64,000 nucleotides of DNA from the NCBI RefSeq assembly GCF_003056405.1, contig NZ_PYVZ01000009.1, forward strand, positions 91,966 to 155,965, read 5' to 3'. Shown piece by piece: positions 28,471 through 37,516 of the stretch. This DNA comes from Devosia indica. Its GTDB lineage: Bacteria; Pseudomonadota; Alphaproteobacteria; Rhizobiales; Devosiaceae. Both the position numbers and the translations under genes were made by a program. Each line of letters begins with the position of its first letter. Within the stretch, counting starts at the first letter, position 1. The notes beneath the pieces are model-generated. The model was not told where the DNA came from. It made no database searches and was given only the letters and a program-made list of their open reading frames with translations.

Positions 28471-28780
28471 GTCGCGTTTTGCAAGGCGCTTGCAATATGC
28501 AATGGGCTGGATCGCCGCAAAATGCGAATATTTACAATCGTTTAATCTTCCATCCCGGTTTTCCGGGCCCCGAGAACTGGCACGCTTTGTGCACTTGTGT
28601 GCGGGTCCGGATAGAAGAGTTCTGCGTACCGGACCCAAAGTCATTCGGGGCATCGCATCGCGTTTTTGATGCGATGCCCCAATGCTTCGAGCGGCCCGCC
28701 CTTGCCCCCGGCGCCAGCAGCCACTAGATAAATCGGACCGTTTTTCTGCCGCGTTTGCCAACGCCTTACCGGAGACGCCC
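28471..28780. other. Intergenic region of 310 bases with two hairpins, no gene recognised
   Basis: No convincing coding frame. An 8-bp hairpin GGGTCCGG/CCGGACCC (28603-28636, 18-base loop) is followed by a perfect 13-bp hairpin with stem GGGGCATCGCATC (28647-28680, loop with TTTTT). No T-run follows either stem, so they are not typical terminators. The block could be the structured part of a small RNA or of the yggT leader. Confidence 0.5.
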
Positions 28781-29083
28781 ATGCGCGCCGTGCTCGACAT
28801 CATCCTGATCCTGCTGCAGCTCTATTGGTGGGTGCTGCTCATCATGATCATCATGAGCTGGCTGATCTCGTTCAACGTCATCAACACGCGCAATCAGTTC
28901 GTGGCCACGGTCTGGCAGGTGCTCAACCAGCTTACTGATCCGGTGCTCAAGCCCATCCGGCGCTTCATGCCCAATTTCTCGGGCCTCGACCTGTCGCCGC
29001 TGATCGCCTTCCTGCTGATCTTCTTCATCCAGTCGATCATCGGCTACTACATCTATCCCGCGGTCATCCGCGCCGGCATCTAG
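28781..29083 (+). CDS. YggT family membrane protein
   Basis: 100 aa with two hydrophobic regions (about 3-27 and 65-95) joined by a loop with LNQLTDPVLKPIRRFMP, the YggT signature. The function is unclear; relatives are linked to osmotic tolerance and to cell division proteins in some bacteria. GGAG lies 7 bases upstream of the start. A DUF167 gene starts 6 bases after its stop, the usual YggT-YggU pairing. Confidence 0.93.
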   Translation: MRAVLDIILILLQLYWWVLLIMIIMSWLISFNVINTRNQFVATVWQVLNQLTDPVLKPIRRFMPNFSGLDLSPLIAFLLIFFIQSIIGYYIYPAVIRAGI

Positions 29084-29089
29084 CCTGAC

Positions 29090-29410
29090 TTGGGCGCATT
29101 GCCCGGCTTTGCCCGGCAGACGGATAGCGGCCTTCTGCTGTTCCTCCGTGTCACGCCCAATGCCGGGCGTGACATCATCGACGGCAGCCAGACGCGCGAT
29201 GACGGTTCCGTGGTCCTGCGCGTCCGCGTTGCAGCCGTGCCCGACAAGGGCCGCGCCAATGCCGCCGTCATCGCCCTGATCGCCAAGGCGCTGGGCGTGC
29301 CCAAATCCTCGATTGCGCTGGTCAGCGGCGACACCGGCCGGCTCAAGACACTGTCCGTATCCGGCTCTGCCGACGCGCTTGCAGCACGGGCGAGTGCACT
29401 GCCCGCTTAG
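29090..29410 (+). CDS. DUF167 (YggU) family protein
   Basis: 106 aa. The motif RVTPNAGRD and, later, [20 protein letters not shown] match DUF167/YggU. The frame begins with TTG at 29090, 6 bases after yggT, without a good ribosome-binding site, so coupling to yggT is likely; a second TTG at 29099 is an alternative. The function is unknown. Confidence 0.85.
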   Translation: MGALPGFARQTDSGLLLFLRVTPNAGRDIIDGSQTRDDGSVVLRVRVAAVPDKGRANAAVIALIAKALGVPKSSIALVSGDTGRLKTLSVSGSADALAARASALPA

Positions 29411-29570
29411 GGCTTGCGACAAAACATCGCAACTCCCATTGCTTAACGAATTATTCCCGCTAAGCTCCCCTTTCAGAGGGGGCCCGATGGAGGGCGGGGA
29501 TTGGACCGGGCAAAAGACCCGGCCGGTGCCAGCGCGGGCCCTCGGAGGAGAACATTTCGAGGGACTTCTT

Positions 29571-31712
29571 ATGGATCTGGCACTTTGGCTGATCGTTGTG
29601 TGCGGTGGCCTGTCTATCGTCTATGGCGTGGTGACCACTCAAGGCCTGCTCAAGGCCGATGCAGGGTCGGCGCGCATGCAGGAAATCTCGGCGGCCGTGC
29701 GTGAAGGCGCATCGGCCTATCTCAAGCGCCAATATACCACCATCGCCATTGTCGGCGTGGTCATCCTGATTGCCGCCTATTTCCTTCTCGGCATTTATGC
29801 CGCCATCGGCTTTCTGATCGGTGCGGTGCTTTCGGGCGCGGCCGGTTTCATCGGCATGAATGTGTCCGTCCGGGCCAATGTGCGCGTCGCCCAGGCCGCC
29901 GTCGGCTCGCTGGCCAAGGGGCTTGACCTGGCCTTCAAGTCCGGTGCGGTCACCGGCATGCTGGTGGCAGGGCTCGGCCTTCTCGGCGTCACGCTCTATT
30001 TCATGGTGCTGACCGGCATGGGATTCGAGCCGACCAGCCGCACTGTGATCGATGCACTGGTGGCCCTGGGCTTCGGCGCATCGCTGATCTCCATCTTCGC
30101 CCGTCTGGGCGGTGGCATCTTCACCAAGGGTGCGGACGTCGGTGGCGACATGGTGGGCAAGGTCGAGGCGGGCATTCCCGAAGATGACCCGCGCAACCCC
30201 GCCACCATCGCCGACAATGTGGGCGACAATGTCGGGGACTGCGCCGGCATGGCCGCCGATCTCTTCGAAACCTATGTGGTCACCATCGTTGCCACCATGG
30301 TGCTGGCCGCGATCATCCTGCCCGAGCAGTTCCGCCTGATCGGCATGGTGCTGCCGCTGGCCATTGGCGGGGCCTGCGTCGTCACCTCGATCATCGGCAC
30401 CTATTTCGTCAAGCTCGGCTCCGACAACAACATCATGGGTGCGCTCTACAAGGGCGTCATCGCCACGGGCGTGCTCTCGCTGGTGGCGCTGCTGCCGGTG
30501 CTCTGGCTGATGTTCGGCGACATGAATGTTTCCATCGAGACCACCAGCAAGACATTCACCCCCTGGAGCCTGTTCTGGTGCGGCGTGGTGGGCCTGGTCA
30601 TTACCGGGCTGATCATCGTCATCACCGAATACTACACCGGCACCAATCGCCGCCCGGTCAATTCCATCGCCGAGGCGTCGGTCACTGGTCACGGCACCAA
30701 TGTCATCCAGGGTCTGGCCGTGTCGCTGGAATCCACCGCCCTGCCGGCGCTGACCATCATTGCCGGCATCATCGTCACCTATTCGCTGGCAGGCCTGTTC
30801 GGCATTGCAGTGGCAGTAGCAACCATGCTGGCGCTTGCTGGCATTATCGTCGCGCTCGATGCTTTCGGTCCGGTCACGGACAATGCCGGTGGCATTGCCG
30901 AAATGGCCGGTCTCGACAAGGAAGTGCGGCAGAACACCGACGCGCTCGATGCGGTGGGCAACACCACCAAGGCCGTCACCAAGGGCTATGCCATCGGCTC
31001 GGCGGGTCTTGGGGCCCTCGTGCTGTTCGCCGCCTACACCCAGGACCTGATCTACTTTGCCGGGCTCGAAGATGCCCCGGCCATCTTCCAGGGCATGGGC
31101 AATCTCAGCTTCTCTCTGGCCGACCCCTATGTCGTGGTGGGTCTGTTGTTCGGTGGCCTGCTGCCCTTCCTGTTCGGCGGCATGTCGATGACGGCGGTGG
31201 GCCGCGCGGCCCAGTCCGTGGTGGTGGAAGTGCGCCGCCAGTTCAAGGAGAAGCCGGGCATCATGGCGGGCACCGACAAGCCCGATTATGGCCGGGCTGT
31301 CGACATGCTCACCAAGGCAGCGATCAAGGAAATGATCGTCCCGAGCCTGCTGCCGGTGCTCAGCCCCATTGTCGTCTTCTTTGTCATCATGTGGATTGCC
31401 GGCCCCGCCGCAGGCTTCTCAGCCGTGGGCGCCATGCTCATGGGCGTGATCGTCACCGGCCTGTTTGTCGCCATCTCGATGACGGCCGGCGGTGGTGCCT
31501 GGGACAATGCCAAGAAGAGCTTCGAGGACGGCTTCACCGACAGCCATGGCGTGACCCACCAGAAGGGGTCCGACGCCCACAAAGCCTCGGTCACCGGCGA
31601 CACCGTCGGCGACCCCTACAAGGACACGGCGGGCCCCGCCGTCAACCCGATGATCAAGATCACCAATATCGTGGCCCTGCTGCTGCTGGCCGTGCTGGCG
31701 CATCTGGGGTGA
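29571..31712 (+). CDS. hppA: Membrane H+-translocating pyrophosphatase (K+-independent)
   Basis: 713 aa with about 16 membrane helices. Uses the energy of PPi hydrolysis to pump protons. The pyrophosphate-binding motif is [20 protein letters not shown] with the following [11 protein letters not shown]. The residue that distinguishes classes is Lys in GNTTKAV, as in K+-independent enzymes, where K+-dependent ones have Ala. The start at 29571 has GAGG 8 bases upstream. A strong terminator follows at 31743. Confidence 0.97.
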   Translation: MDLALWLIVVCGGLSIVYGVVTTQGLLKADAGSARMQEISAAVREGASAYLKRQYTTIAIVGVVILIAAYFLLGIYAAIGFLIGAVLSGAAGFIGMNVSVRANVRVAQAAVGSLAKGLDLAFKSGAVTGMLVAGLGLLGVTLYFMVLTGMGFEPTSRTVIDALVALGFGASLISIFARLGGGIFTKGADVGGDMVGKVEAGIPEDDPRNPATIADNVGDNVGDCAGMAADLFETYVVTIVATMVLAAIILPEQFRLIGMVLPLAIGGACVVTSIIGTYFVKLGSDNNIMGALYKGVIATGVLSLVALLPVLWLMFGDMNVSIETTSKTFTPWSLFWCGVVGLVITGLIIVITEYYTGTNRRPVNSIAEASVTGHGTNVIQGLAVSLESTALPALTIIAGIIVTYSLAGLFGIAVAVATMLALAGIIVALDAFGPVTDNAGGIAEMAGLDKEVRQNTDALDAVGNTTKAVTKGYAIGSAGLGALVLFAAYTQDLIYFAGLEDAPAIFQGMGNLSFSLADPYVVVGLLFGGLLPFLFGGMSMTAVGRAAQSVVVEVRRQFKEKPGIMAGTDKPDYGRAVDMLTKAAIKEMIVPSLLPVLSPIVVFFVIMWIAGPAAGFSAVGAMLMGVIVTGLFVAISMTAGGGAWDNAKKSFEDGFTDSHGVTHQKGSDAHKASVTGDTVGDPYKDTAGPAVNPMIKITNIVALLLLAVLAHLG

Positions 31713-31742
31713 CCAGACCTCGTCTGGACTGAAATGATGAAG

Positions 31743-31767
31743 GCCCGGGGCGCGCGCCCCGGGCTTT
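31743..31767 (+). terminator. Rho-independent terminator after hppA
   Basis: GCCCGGGGCG and CGCCCCGGGC pair perfectly over 10 bases around CG and are followed by TTT, 30 bases after the hppA stop. Because the stem is very GC-rich the short T-run may be enough. Confidence 0.75.
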
Positions 31768-31816
31768 CGATTAAGATGGCAGGTATCTAGAGCGAGTTTA
31801 GGGTAGAGCATCCGTG

Positions 31817-32725
31817 ATGACCGACAAAGAAAATGAACTTACGGAAGCCGACTTCGCGAAGTTGGAGAAGCTTGTCGCCCGCATCCAGCAACAGTTGGCT
31901 CCTGACGCCGAAGTTCTGCACAACGTGAAGCTACCGGGCCGACACAGCGGGCGCGATCGGCAAATCGACGTGCTGATGAAAAATTCCGTAGGGCAGTACG
32001 AGATTTTGATAGTTATCGACTGCAAGGACTATAAGGCACCCGTTGACGTTAAGGGTGTCGAGGAGTTTTGGGGACTTGTTGATGACGTTGGTGGTCAGAA
32101 AGGTGTTCTAGTCTGCCCTCGTGGGTTCTCCAAGTCTGCGAAAGCTCGGGCTCAGAAGCTGCAAATCGACCTATATAGTCCAGTGGATACTGATCCCCAC
32201 AAGTGGCAGGCGCGTGTAACTATGCCGGCAATCTGCGACTTCCGAAGTGCAGCAATTTCCTTCGGCGTATCGATGTCTAGTCCGTTGCCATTTGTAATTC
32301 GAGACGGCTTTTTTGATCAGTTGGTTGTTGAATCAGCGGACGGGAGAAAGTTGGGGACTTGTTATGAAACCGCCATACGCCGCTGGAACAAAGGCGAATG
32401 GTCAGTGGAACCCGGCGAACATGATCGAGTGCCCATATTTGCCGAGCCTAATGTGCGCATAGACAACGGTTATGGCACCATGGTTTCAGTCGATCTGGAC
32501 GTTGGGCTGCACGTAAAGCAAGAGCTCTACTACGGCCAGTATCCCATCTCCCGGATATCTGGATTCAAGGATGAAATTTCTGGCGGGATCATAACCAACG
32601 CGTTTGAGGTCGGTTTGCTTGATCCGAATGAGGTTTCATCCAAGTGGAAGAAGATCTCAGATCTGTCCGAGGCTCCGGTGCCACCGGTTTTTACAATGAT
32701 AGGTCTGATGGGCTGGATTGAATGA
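31817..32725 (+). CDS. Mrr-like restriction endonuclease domain protein (orphan)
   Basis: 302 aa. The N-terminal half shows a PD-(D/E)xK-like core: RQIDVLM with the catalytic Asp, VIDCKDY in the place of the E-x-K motif, and GVLVCPRGFS. This fits the restriction endonuclease (Mrr) superfamily. The C-terminal half (about 150-302) is not recognised. No methyltransferase or partner gene is adjacent. Base composition looks lower in GC than neighbours and it sits right after the hppA terminator, which suggests recent acquisition. ATG at 31817 follows a GTG. Confidence 0.65.
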   Translation: MTDKENELTEADFAKLEKLVARIQQQLAPDAEVLHNVKLPGRHSGRDRQIDVLMKNSVGQYEILIVIDCKDYKAPVDVKGVEEFWGLVDDVGGQKGVLVCPRGFSKSAKARAQKLQIDLYSPVDTDPHKWQARVTMPAICDFRSAAISFGVSMSSPLPFVIRDGFFDQLVVESADGRKLGTCYETAIRRWNKGEWSVEPGEHDRVPIFAEPNVRIDNGYGTMVSVDLDVGLHVKQELYYGQYPISRISGFKDEISGGIITNAFEVGLLDPNEVSSKWKKISDLSEAPVPPVFTMIGLMGWIE

Positions 32726-32915
32726 AGGTCCTCGCCTTCCTCGCGGGATCGGCGGCAAATTGTGATCCGCAAATCGACCCAAGCGTTGCTGTTCTTTAGC
32801 TCGATTTCCACACACCTACCGGTAGCCGAAAAAATTGTCGAACCCATCGCCCCTCCCTCGTCGCCTCAGCGAAACGGGCGGTAATGTGCCGTCCGAAACC
32901 AGAGGAAATAAGCAG

Positions 32916-33473
32916 ATGCGTAAAGTGACAGCCGGGCTTTTTCATTCCGTCGATGGGGTGGTGCAGGACCCGTTCAAGTTCCAGTTCGACAGCTTTGACG
33001 ACCAGCTGGGGCAGATGCTGACCGGGGTACAGGACCGCGTCGATACCGTGCTCATGGGCCGGACCGGCTGGTCGGAATGGGCGGGCTATTGGCCCAAGGC
33101 CGAACAGGACATCGATTTTGCTCAGTTCATCAATGGCGTGCCCAAACATGTAGCGTCCAGCACGCTGACGTCCGGCGACATGGCGAACTGGTCCAATTCC
33201 AGCCTGATCGAGGGTGATCTGGTCGATTTCGTGCGCCAGCTCAAATCCCAGCCGGGCGGTGAGATTGCTGCCATGGGCGGCATTTCGCTGGTGCGGCAAT
33301 TGCTGTTTGCCGGGCTGATGGACGAGCTTTCGCTCATCACCCATCCGGTGGTGGCGGGCGAGGGCCGACACCTGTTCGAGCCCGGCGATCCCACGACACG
33401 GCTGGAGCTGATCCGTTGCGACGTGACGCCCAAGGGCAATGTGGTGCAGGTCTATCGCAAGAAAGTCGATTAG
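32916..33473 (+). CDS. Dihydrofolate reductase-fold protein (RibD C-terminal-like)
   Basis: 185 aa. N-terminal AGLFHSVDGVVQDP and a later MGRTGWSEW and ITHPVVAGEGRHLF match the DHFR/RibD-C family of small NADPH-dependent reductases, whose substrates are mostly unknown. AGAGGA lies 9 bases upstream of ATG 32916. It is convergent with cheW, with a shared terminator between them. It is not expected to be a drug-resistant folate enzyme. Confidence 0.9.
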   Translation: MRKVTAGLFHSVDGVVQDPFKFQFDSFDDQLGQMLTGVQDRVDTVLMGRTGWSEWAGYWPKAEQDIDFAQFINGVPKHVASSTLTSGDMANWSNSSLIEGDLVDFVRQLKSQPGGEIAAMGGISLVRQLLFAGLMDELSLITHPVVAGEGRHLFEPGDPTTRLELIRCDVTPKGNVVQVYRKKVD

Positions 33474-33497
33474 CACTGGCCTGCCACTAACAACGAA

Positions 33498-33521
33498 GAA
33501 GGGCGCCGCGCGGCGCCCTTC
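33498..33521. terminator. Bidirectional terminator between the DHFR-fold gene and cheW
   Basis: GAAGGGCGCC and GGCGCCCTTC form a perfect 10-bp stem with a GCGC loop between two convergent genes. Adenines flank both sides, giving short U-runs in either direction. Confidence 0.7.
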
Positions 33522-33548
33522 GAAAAGTCTCAGGCTTGCTGGCCCGGC

Positions 33549-34037
33549 CTAGCCGTCCATCTTCGCCCCGGACACCACTGCGTGCAGGTCGATCAGGCCG
33601 ACCATTCGGCTGTCATGGGTGACGATGCCGTTGAGCAGCTCGGTATCGATGGAATTGCCCTCGGGCACATTGTGAATGTCGTCGCGATTGACGGTCAGGA
33701 TGTCGGAGACCGCGTCGACCAGGATGCCGACCCATTTGTCGCCCACGCTCATCACCACCACGACATGGTTCTTGGTGGGCGAGGTCTGGCCGTCGCCGAA
33801 GCGAGCCCGCAGATCAAAGATCGGCACGATGGTGCCGCGCAGATTGATCACGCCCCGCACGAATTCGCGGGTATTGGGCAGCGGGGTGGCCCCGTTCCAG
33901 GCGCGGATTTCGCGCACCGTGGTGATCTCTACGCCATAAGTCTGCTCGCCGATCGAAAAAGCGATCAATTGCAGGGTGTTCTGACCGGCAACGGCCGTCT
34001 TGTCGCTCATATCGTCGCGAAGGCTCAGCGCTTCCAT
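33549..34037 (-). CDS. cheW: Chemotaxis coupling protein CheW
   Basis: 162 aa. CheW SH3-like fold with YGVEITTVREIRAW, VRGVINLRGTIVPIFDLR and WVGILVDAVSDIL, the typical CheW landmarks. It couples the receptors to CheA. The start at 34037 has GAGGCGAGAAAAG upstream and is preferred to Met10. It is the last gene of the STAS-cheY-cheA-cheW block and is convergent with the DHFR-fold gene. Confidence 0.97.
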   Translation of the reverse strand: MEALSLRDDMSDKTAVAGQNTLQLIAFSIGEQTYGVEITTVREIRAWNGATPLPNTREFVRGVINLRGTIVPIFDLRARFGDGQTSPTKNHVVVVMSVGDKWVGILVDAVSDILTVNRDDIHNVPEGNSIDTELLNGIVTHDSRMVGLIDLHAVVSGAKMDG

Positions 34038-34136
34038 CTTTTCTCGCCTCTTCTTCCGCCCGTCCTGGGCACTTGGCTTGATCCTAACGCGTCAATCGAC
34101 GCCAATTCCTTAACGGCGCCATGCGCCTTTTCTTGG

Positions 34137-36506
34137 CTAGGCGGCATTCTGGTGGATCGGCGAGGTTCTGAGCCCCTGCACATCCACGATCAGCGCCACA
34201 TTGCCATCGCCCAGAATGGTGCCGCCGGCGATGCCGTCGACGCTCTCGAAATTCTCCTCGAGCGATTTGATCACCACTTGCTGCTGGCCGATAATGTCGT
34301 CCACCACCAGCGCCACTTTCTGATTGCCCTCGGCCTCGCAGAGCACCACGAACTGGTCGTCCGGGTTCTGCTGGCTGGAGAGCTCGAAGCGCTGTGCCAG
34401 GTCGATGACCTGCACATATTCGCCCCGCACCTGCAGCACCCGGCCGCCCGATGGCACCCGCTCGAAGGCAGCGCGGCTGCACTGCATGGTCTCAACGATC
34501 GAGGACAGCGGCACCACATAGGGGCCGCCACCGACCTTGACCAGCATGACATCGAGCACGGCCAGCGTCAGCGGCAGGCGCAAGGTCATGCGCGTGCCCC
34601 GGCCGGGCCAGCTCCGGACATGCACCGAGCCGCCGATCTTCTTGATATTGGAGAGCACCACGTCCATGCCCACGCCACGGCCGGAAATATCGCTCACGGC
34701 CTCGGCCGTGGAGAAGCCGGGGGCAAAGATGAGCTGGTCGATCTGCTCGTCGGTCGGCGTGATATCGGGGGCCACAATCCCCTTGTCCCGGGCGAGCCCC
34801 AGGACGCGCTCGCGGTTGATGCCGGCCCCGTCATCCTCGACGATAATCAGGATATTGCCGCCCGCCTGCTCGGCGGAAAGGCGAATAGTGCCCGATTCCG
34901 GCTTGCCTGCGGCCAGCCGCTTTTCCGGGCTCTCAATGCCGTGGTCGGCCGAATTGCGGATCATGTGCGTCAGCGGATCGGACAATTGCTCGATCACCGT
35001 CTTGTCGATCTCGGTGTTCTCGCCAATGGTCTCGAGCTTGATCTTCTTGCCCGTCTTGGTGGCCAGCTCGCGCGCCAGGCGCGGCATGCGGCTGAATACG
35101 GACTTGACCGGCTGGGCGCGGATCGCCATCACCGAATCCTGCAGTCCGCGCGTGGTCTGGGCCAGCACTTCGAGCCCGCGCACCAGTTCGGTATAGCGGG
35201 CGCGCAGCGTCTCATCCATCTGCTGGGTCAGCATGGACTGGGTGATGACCAGCTCGCCCACCATGTTGACGACGCGGTCCACCTTGTCGAGATCGACACG
35301 GATCGACTGCACGCCAACCGAGCGGCCAGTGCCTTCCTCGCTCTCGCCACCACCCGTCGGCACAGCCGGTTTGGCAACCGGCGCCGAAGCGGCGACAGGA
35401 GCAGGCTTGTCCACCTTGGGCGCCGGCGCAGGCGCAGGCGCAATTTCGGCAGCGAGTGCGGCAAAGCTCAGGTCGGCCGGAGCTTCATCAAAACTGTCCT
35501 GCGGACCAATCTCGGCGGCAGGCGGCTCGGGCGCAAACGCGGCCGGCGGCACGACAGGTTCGACCGGAGCCGCCACCTCTTCCTCGGTCAGGGCCAGCAG
35601 GCTCGACAGATCCGGTTCGTCCGTCGCCGCCTCGGCCGAAACGTCGGCCGCCATCTCGGATTCATCAGACACAAGCCCGGGCACGGTGCCGGCCTGGGCA
35701 ATGATGATGTCGCAATCACCCTCGACAAATTCGAACACTTCGCGAATGGCGTCCTCGCCCAGACCTGGGGCCACAAGGGTGATTTCCCAGGTGCAGTAGA
35801 CGCCAAAGGGCTCGAAATCAGACAGCGGCGGCACATCGCTCAAAATGGCGCGCACGTTCATTTTGCCCAGGGCCGCCAGCTCGCGGAACAGCAGCAATGG
35901 ATCATTGGCCCGGGCATAGAGCGCACGGTGCGGGGTGAAACGGATTTCCCACTGCCCCTCGGCAGCCATCATCGGGGCGTCGTCGAACACATCTTCGACC
36001 GGCGCTTCCCCGGTTGGTTTGGGGGCATCGAGATTGACCATGACGGGGGTGAAATCAAGATCGAACTCCTCGACCATTTCCCCGTCCAGCTCGTCCTCCT
36101 CAACGCTGTCCGAAGCCGTTTCGCCGCGCGCCAACGCGTCGAAGCGGGCTTTTTCCTCGGCACCGTAATCGGCCGGCAACGCCTCGCCCGTTTGGGCGGC
36201 ATTGACATGATCGGCAACGATGTCATTGGCGCGGATGCACAGCACGACCACATCATCGGTCAACTCGATGCGGCCGTCCCGGACATAATCAAGCAGCGTT
36301 TCATAGGCATGGGCAAAGCCCACCAGCGCGGTAAAGCCGAAGGCCCCGGCGCCGCCCTTGATCGAATGAATGGCCCGGAACACCGCATTGAGCCGGTCCG
36401 CCCCCCGCTCGCCCTCTTCAATGACGGCGAACTGTTCTTCAAGCTCGGTCAGGAGCTCGGAACATTCGTCAAAATAGGTGGCCTTGAAGTCGTCGAGATC
36501 ACTCAT
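34137..36506 (-). CDS. cheA: Chemotaxis histidine kinase CheA
   Basis: 789 aa. Hpt domain with the phosphorylated His47 (FRAIHSIKGGAG), a P2-like region, an Ala/Pro-rich linker near 300-400, a dimerisation helix pair (VDRVVNMVGELVI), an HATPase domain (HMIRNSADHGIE, EDDGAGI, GRGVGMD) and a C-terminal CheW-like domain. It autophosphorylates and passes phosphate to CheY and CheB. The long Ala/Pro linker is typical of alphaproteobacterial CheA. The nearest upstream gene is cheY. Confidence 0.98.
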   Translation of the reverse strand: MSDLDDFKATYFDECSELLTELEEQFAVIEEGERGADRLNAVFRAIHSIKGGAGAFGFTALVGFAHAYETLLDYVRDGRIELTDDVVVLCIRANDIVADHVNAAQTGEALPADYGAEEKARFDALARGETASDSVEEDELDGEMVEEFDLDFTPVMVNLDAPKPTGEAPVEDVFDDAPMMAAEGQWEIRFTPHRALYARANDPLLLFRELAALGKMNVRAILSDVPPLSDFEPFGVYCTWEITLVAPGLGEDAIREVFEFVEGDCDIIIAQAGTVPGLVSDESEMAADVSAEAATDEPDLSSLLALTEEEVAAPVEPVVPPAAFAPEPPAAEIGPQDSFDEAPADLSFAALAAEIAPAPAPAPKVDKPAPVAASAPVAKPAVPTGGGESEEGTGRSVGVQSIRVDLDKVDRVVNMVGELVITQSMLTQQMDETLRARYTELVRGLEVLAQTTRGLQDSVMAIRAQPVKSVFSRMPRLARELATKTGKKIKLETIGENTEIDKTVIEQLSDPLTHMIRNSADHGIESPEKRLAAGKPESGTIRLSAEQAGGNILIIVEDDGAGINRERVLGLARDKGIVAPDITPTDEQIDQLIFAPGFSTAEAVSDISGRGVGMDVVLSNIKKIGGSVHVRSWPGRGTRMTLRLPLTLAVLDVMLVKVGGGPYVVPLSSIVETMQCSRAAFERVPSGGRVLQVRGEYVQVIDLAQRFELSSQQNPDDQFVVLCEAEGNQKVALVVDDIIGQQQVVIKSLEENFESVDGIAGGTILGDGNVALIVDVQGLRTSPIHQNAA

Positions 36507-36548
36507 TCTTACGCTTCCAACCCTTCTGGGTCCGTACTGGTTCTTGGT

Positions 36549-36914
36549 TTAGTGCACGACGCGATTGATGACCGAGATCAGCTTTTCCGGATCGAACGGC
36601 TTGACGATCCAGCCGGTGCCGCCGGCGGCCTTGCCCTGGTCGCGCTTGTCCTGGCTGGTCTCGGTGGTCAGGATCAGGATGGGGAGCGAATTGTGCTGCC
36701 CGGTGGCCCGGACGTTCTTGATGAACTCGATCCCGTCCATCACCGGCATGTTGATGTCGGTAATCACCACATCCACATCTTGGCTCCTGAGCACATCCAG
36801 GCCCTGCTTGCCATCCTCGGCCTGCAGCACCTCAAAGCCGGCATTGCTCAGCGTGTGGTGCAGCATGGCCAGAATGGTCCGCGAATCGTCGACCGTGAGT
36901 ACACGCAACGTCAT
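36549..36914 (-). CDS. cheY: Chemotaxis response regulator CheY (CheY1-type)
   Basis: 121 aa single receiver domain. Asp53 (VITDINMP) is the phosphoacceptor, with DD at 9-10, Thr in LTTE and Lys in IVKPF. It overlaps the upstream STAS gene by 4 bases (ATGA) and precedes cheA by 42 bases. In Sinorhizobium the equivalent CheY1 acts as a phosphate sink while CheY2 controls the motor; here the roles are not provable. Confidence 0.95.
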   Translation of the reverse strand: MTLRVLTVDDSRTILAMLHHTLSNAGFEVLQAEDGKQGLDVLRSQDVDVVITDINMPVMDGIEFIKNVRATGQHNSLPILILTTETSQDKRDQGKAAGGTGWIVKPFDPEKLISVINRVVH

Positions 36915-37201
36915 TGTTTCATCATCCCTGAAAACCGGGCACTCAGGCCCAGCCGTTCGATCGCGGCGCCCATGGCCGCGCTCGGCGCTTCAATAGAAAA
37001 CTCGAAATGGTGTCTCCGGGCGGTCTCGGCGGCGCTGATCAGCAGCAGCAGCGCATTGGTCGACACCCGCTCGACGGCACCGGCCTGGACCGCAACCGGT
37101 CCCTCCTCCAGGGCGTCGATCAACTGGTCGCGAATGCCATCGATCGAATCAAGGTCGATGATTTCAGGCAAGGCGACCGTCTGCAGGTTTTGCTTGGCCA
37201 T
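36911..37201 (-). CDS. STAS domain protein of the che block
   Basis: 96 aa. A STAS fold is suggested by LPEIIDLDSIDGIRDQLIDAL followed by GAVERVSTNALLLLISAAE, described here by its pieces, with no clear conserved phosphorylatable Ser. It corresponds to the small STAS gene that precedes cheY1-cheA-cheW in rhizobial che operons. The start at 37201 (MAKQ) fits that family; upstream ATG 37240 is an alternative with GGGG upstream. Stop overlaps the next cheY ATG by 4 bases. Confidence 0.8.
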   Translation of the reverse strand: MAKQNLQTVALPEIIDLDSIDGIRDQLIDALEEGPVAVQAGAVERVSTNALLLLISAAETARRHHFEFSIEAPSAAMGAAIERLGLSARFSGMMKQ

Positions 37202-37294
37202 TTCGTAAAGGTGCCCCCGGGAGTCTTCTCCAAGCGGCATATTCAGCCCCAACGGTTTAAGAATTGCTAACTATGACCCGTCCGCATCGCGGCC

Positions 37295-37346
37295 AAACGC
37301 GCCAGTGGCGCGGTTGGAGGCTCATAGGCCCGAAGACTTCGCTGGC
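37295..37346 (+). repeat. Two-hairpin repeat, copy A1 (diverged)
   Basis: Hairpin 1: AAACGCGCC, triloop AGT, GGCGCGGTT, with one mismatch (A opposite G). After a short GAGG-containing link comes hairpin 2 (37328-37346), GCC/GGC enclosing CGAA/TTCG with a GAC loop. Same layout as copies A2, B1, B2 and C. Confidence 0.75.
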
Positions 37347-37358
37347 GATCCGTAGGAC

Positions 37359-37417
37359 AAACGGCTCCGGTGGAGCCGTTTGAGCCAAGAAGGCCATGAG
37401 AGCTACGCTCGAATGGC
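37359..37417 (+). repeat. Two-hairpin repeat, copy A2
   Basis: Hairpin 1: perfect 10-bp stem AAACGGCTCC with triloop GGT. Linker GAGCCAAGAAG. Hairpin 2: GCCAT/ATGGC enclosing GA/GA and an inner perfect stem GAGC/GCTC with TAC loop. It lies in the divergent region between the STAS gene and the SAF-domain gene, 64 bases after copy A1. Confidence 0.85.
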
Positions 37418-37516
37418 GGTTGGCAGGATCAGCCGCACCTCCTACCCCCAACTCAATCCTTGCCCCCGCCCCCACACAGGGTTATCGCAGGCGCGATACC
37501 AGAACTGGACCGCCTC

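Noticed and set aside
32916..33473. Trimethoprim-resistant dihydrofolate reductase
   Set aside because: The protein belongs to the RibD C-terminal/DHFR-fold group, not to FolA, and no mobile context exists around it.
33582..37208. A 1208-codon plus-strand frame across cheW and cheA
   Set aside because: Antisense to four genes with clear domains and overlapped starts/stops; its product is His/Gly/Arg-rich, as expected from antisense of high-GC coding DNA.
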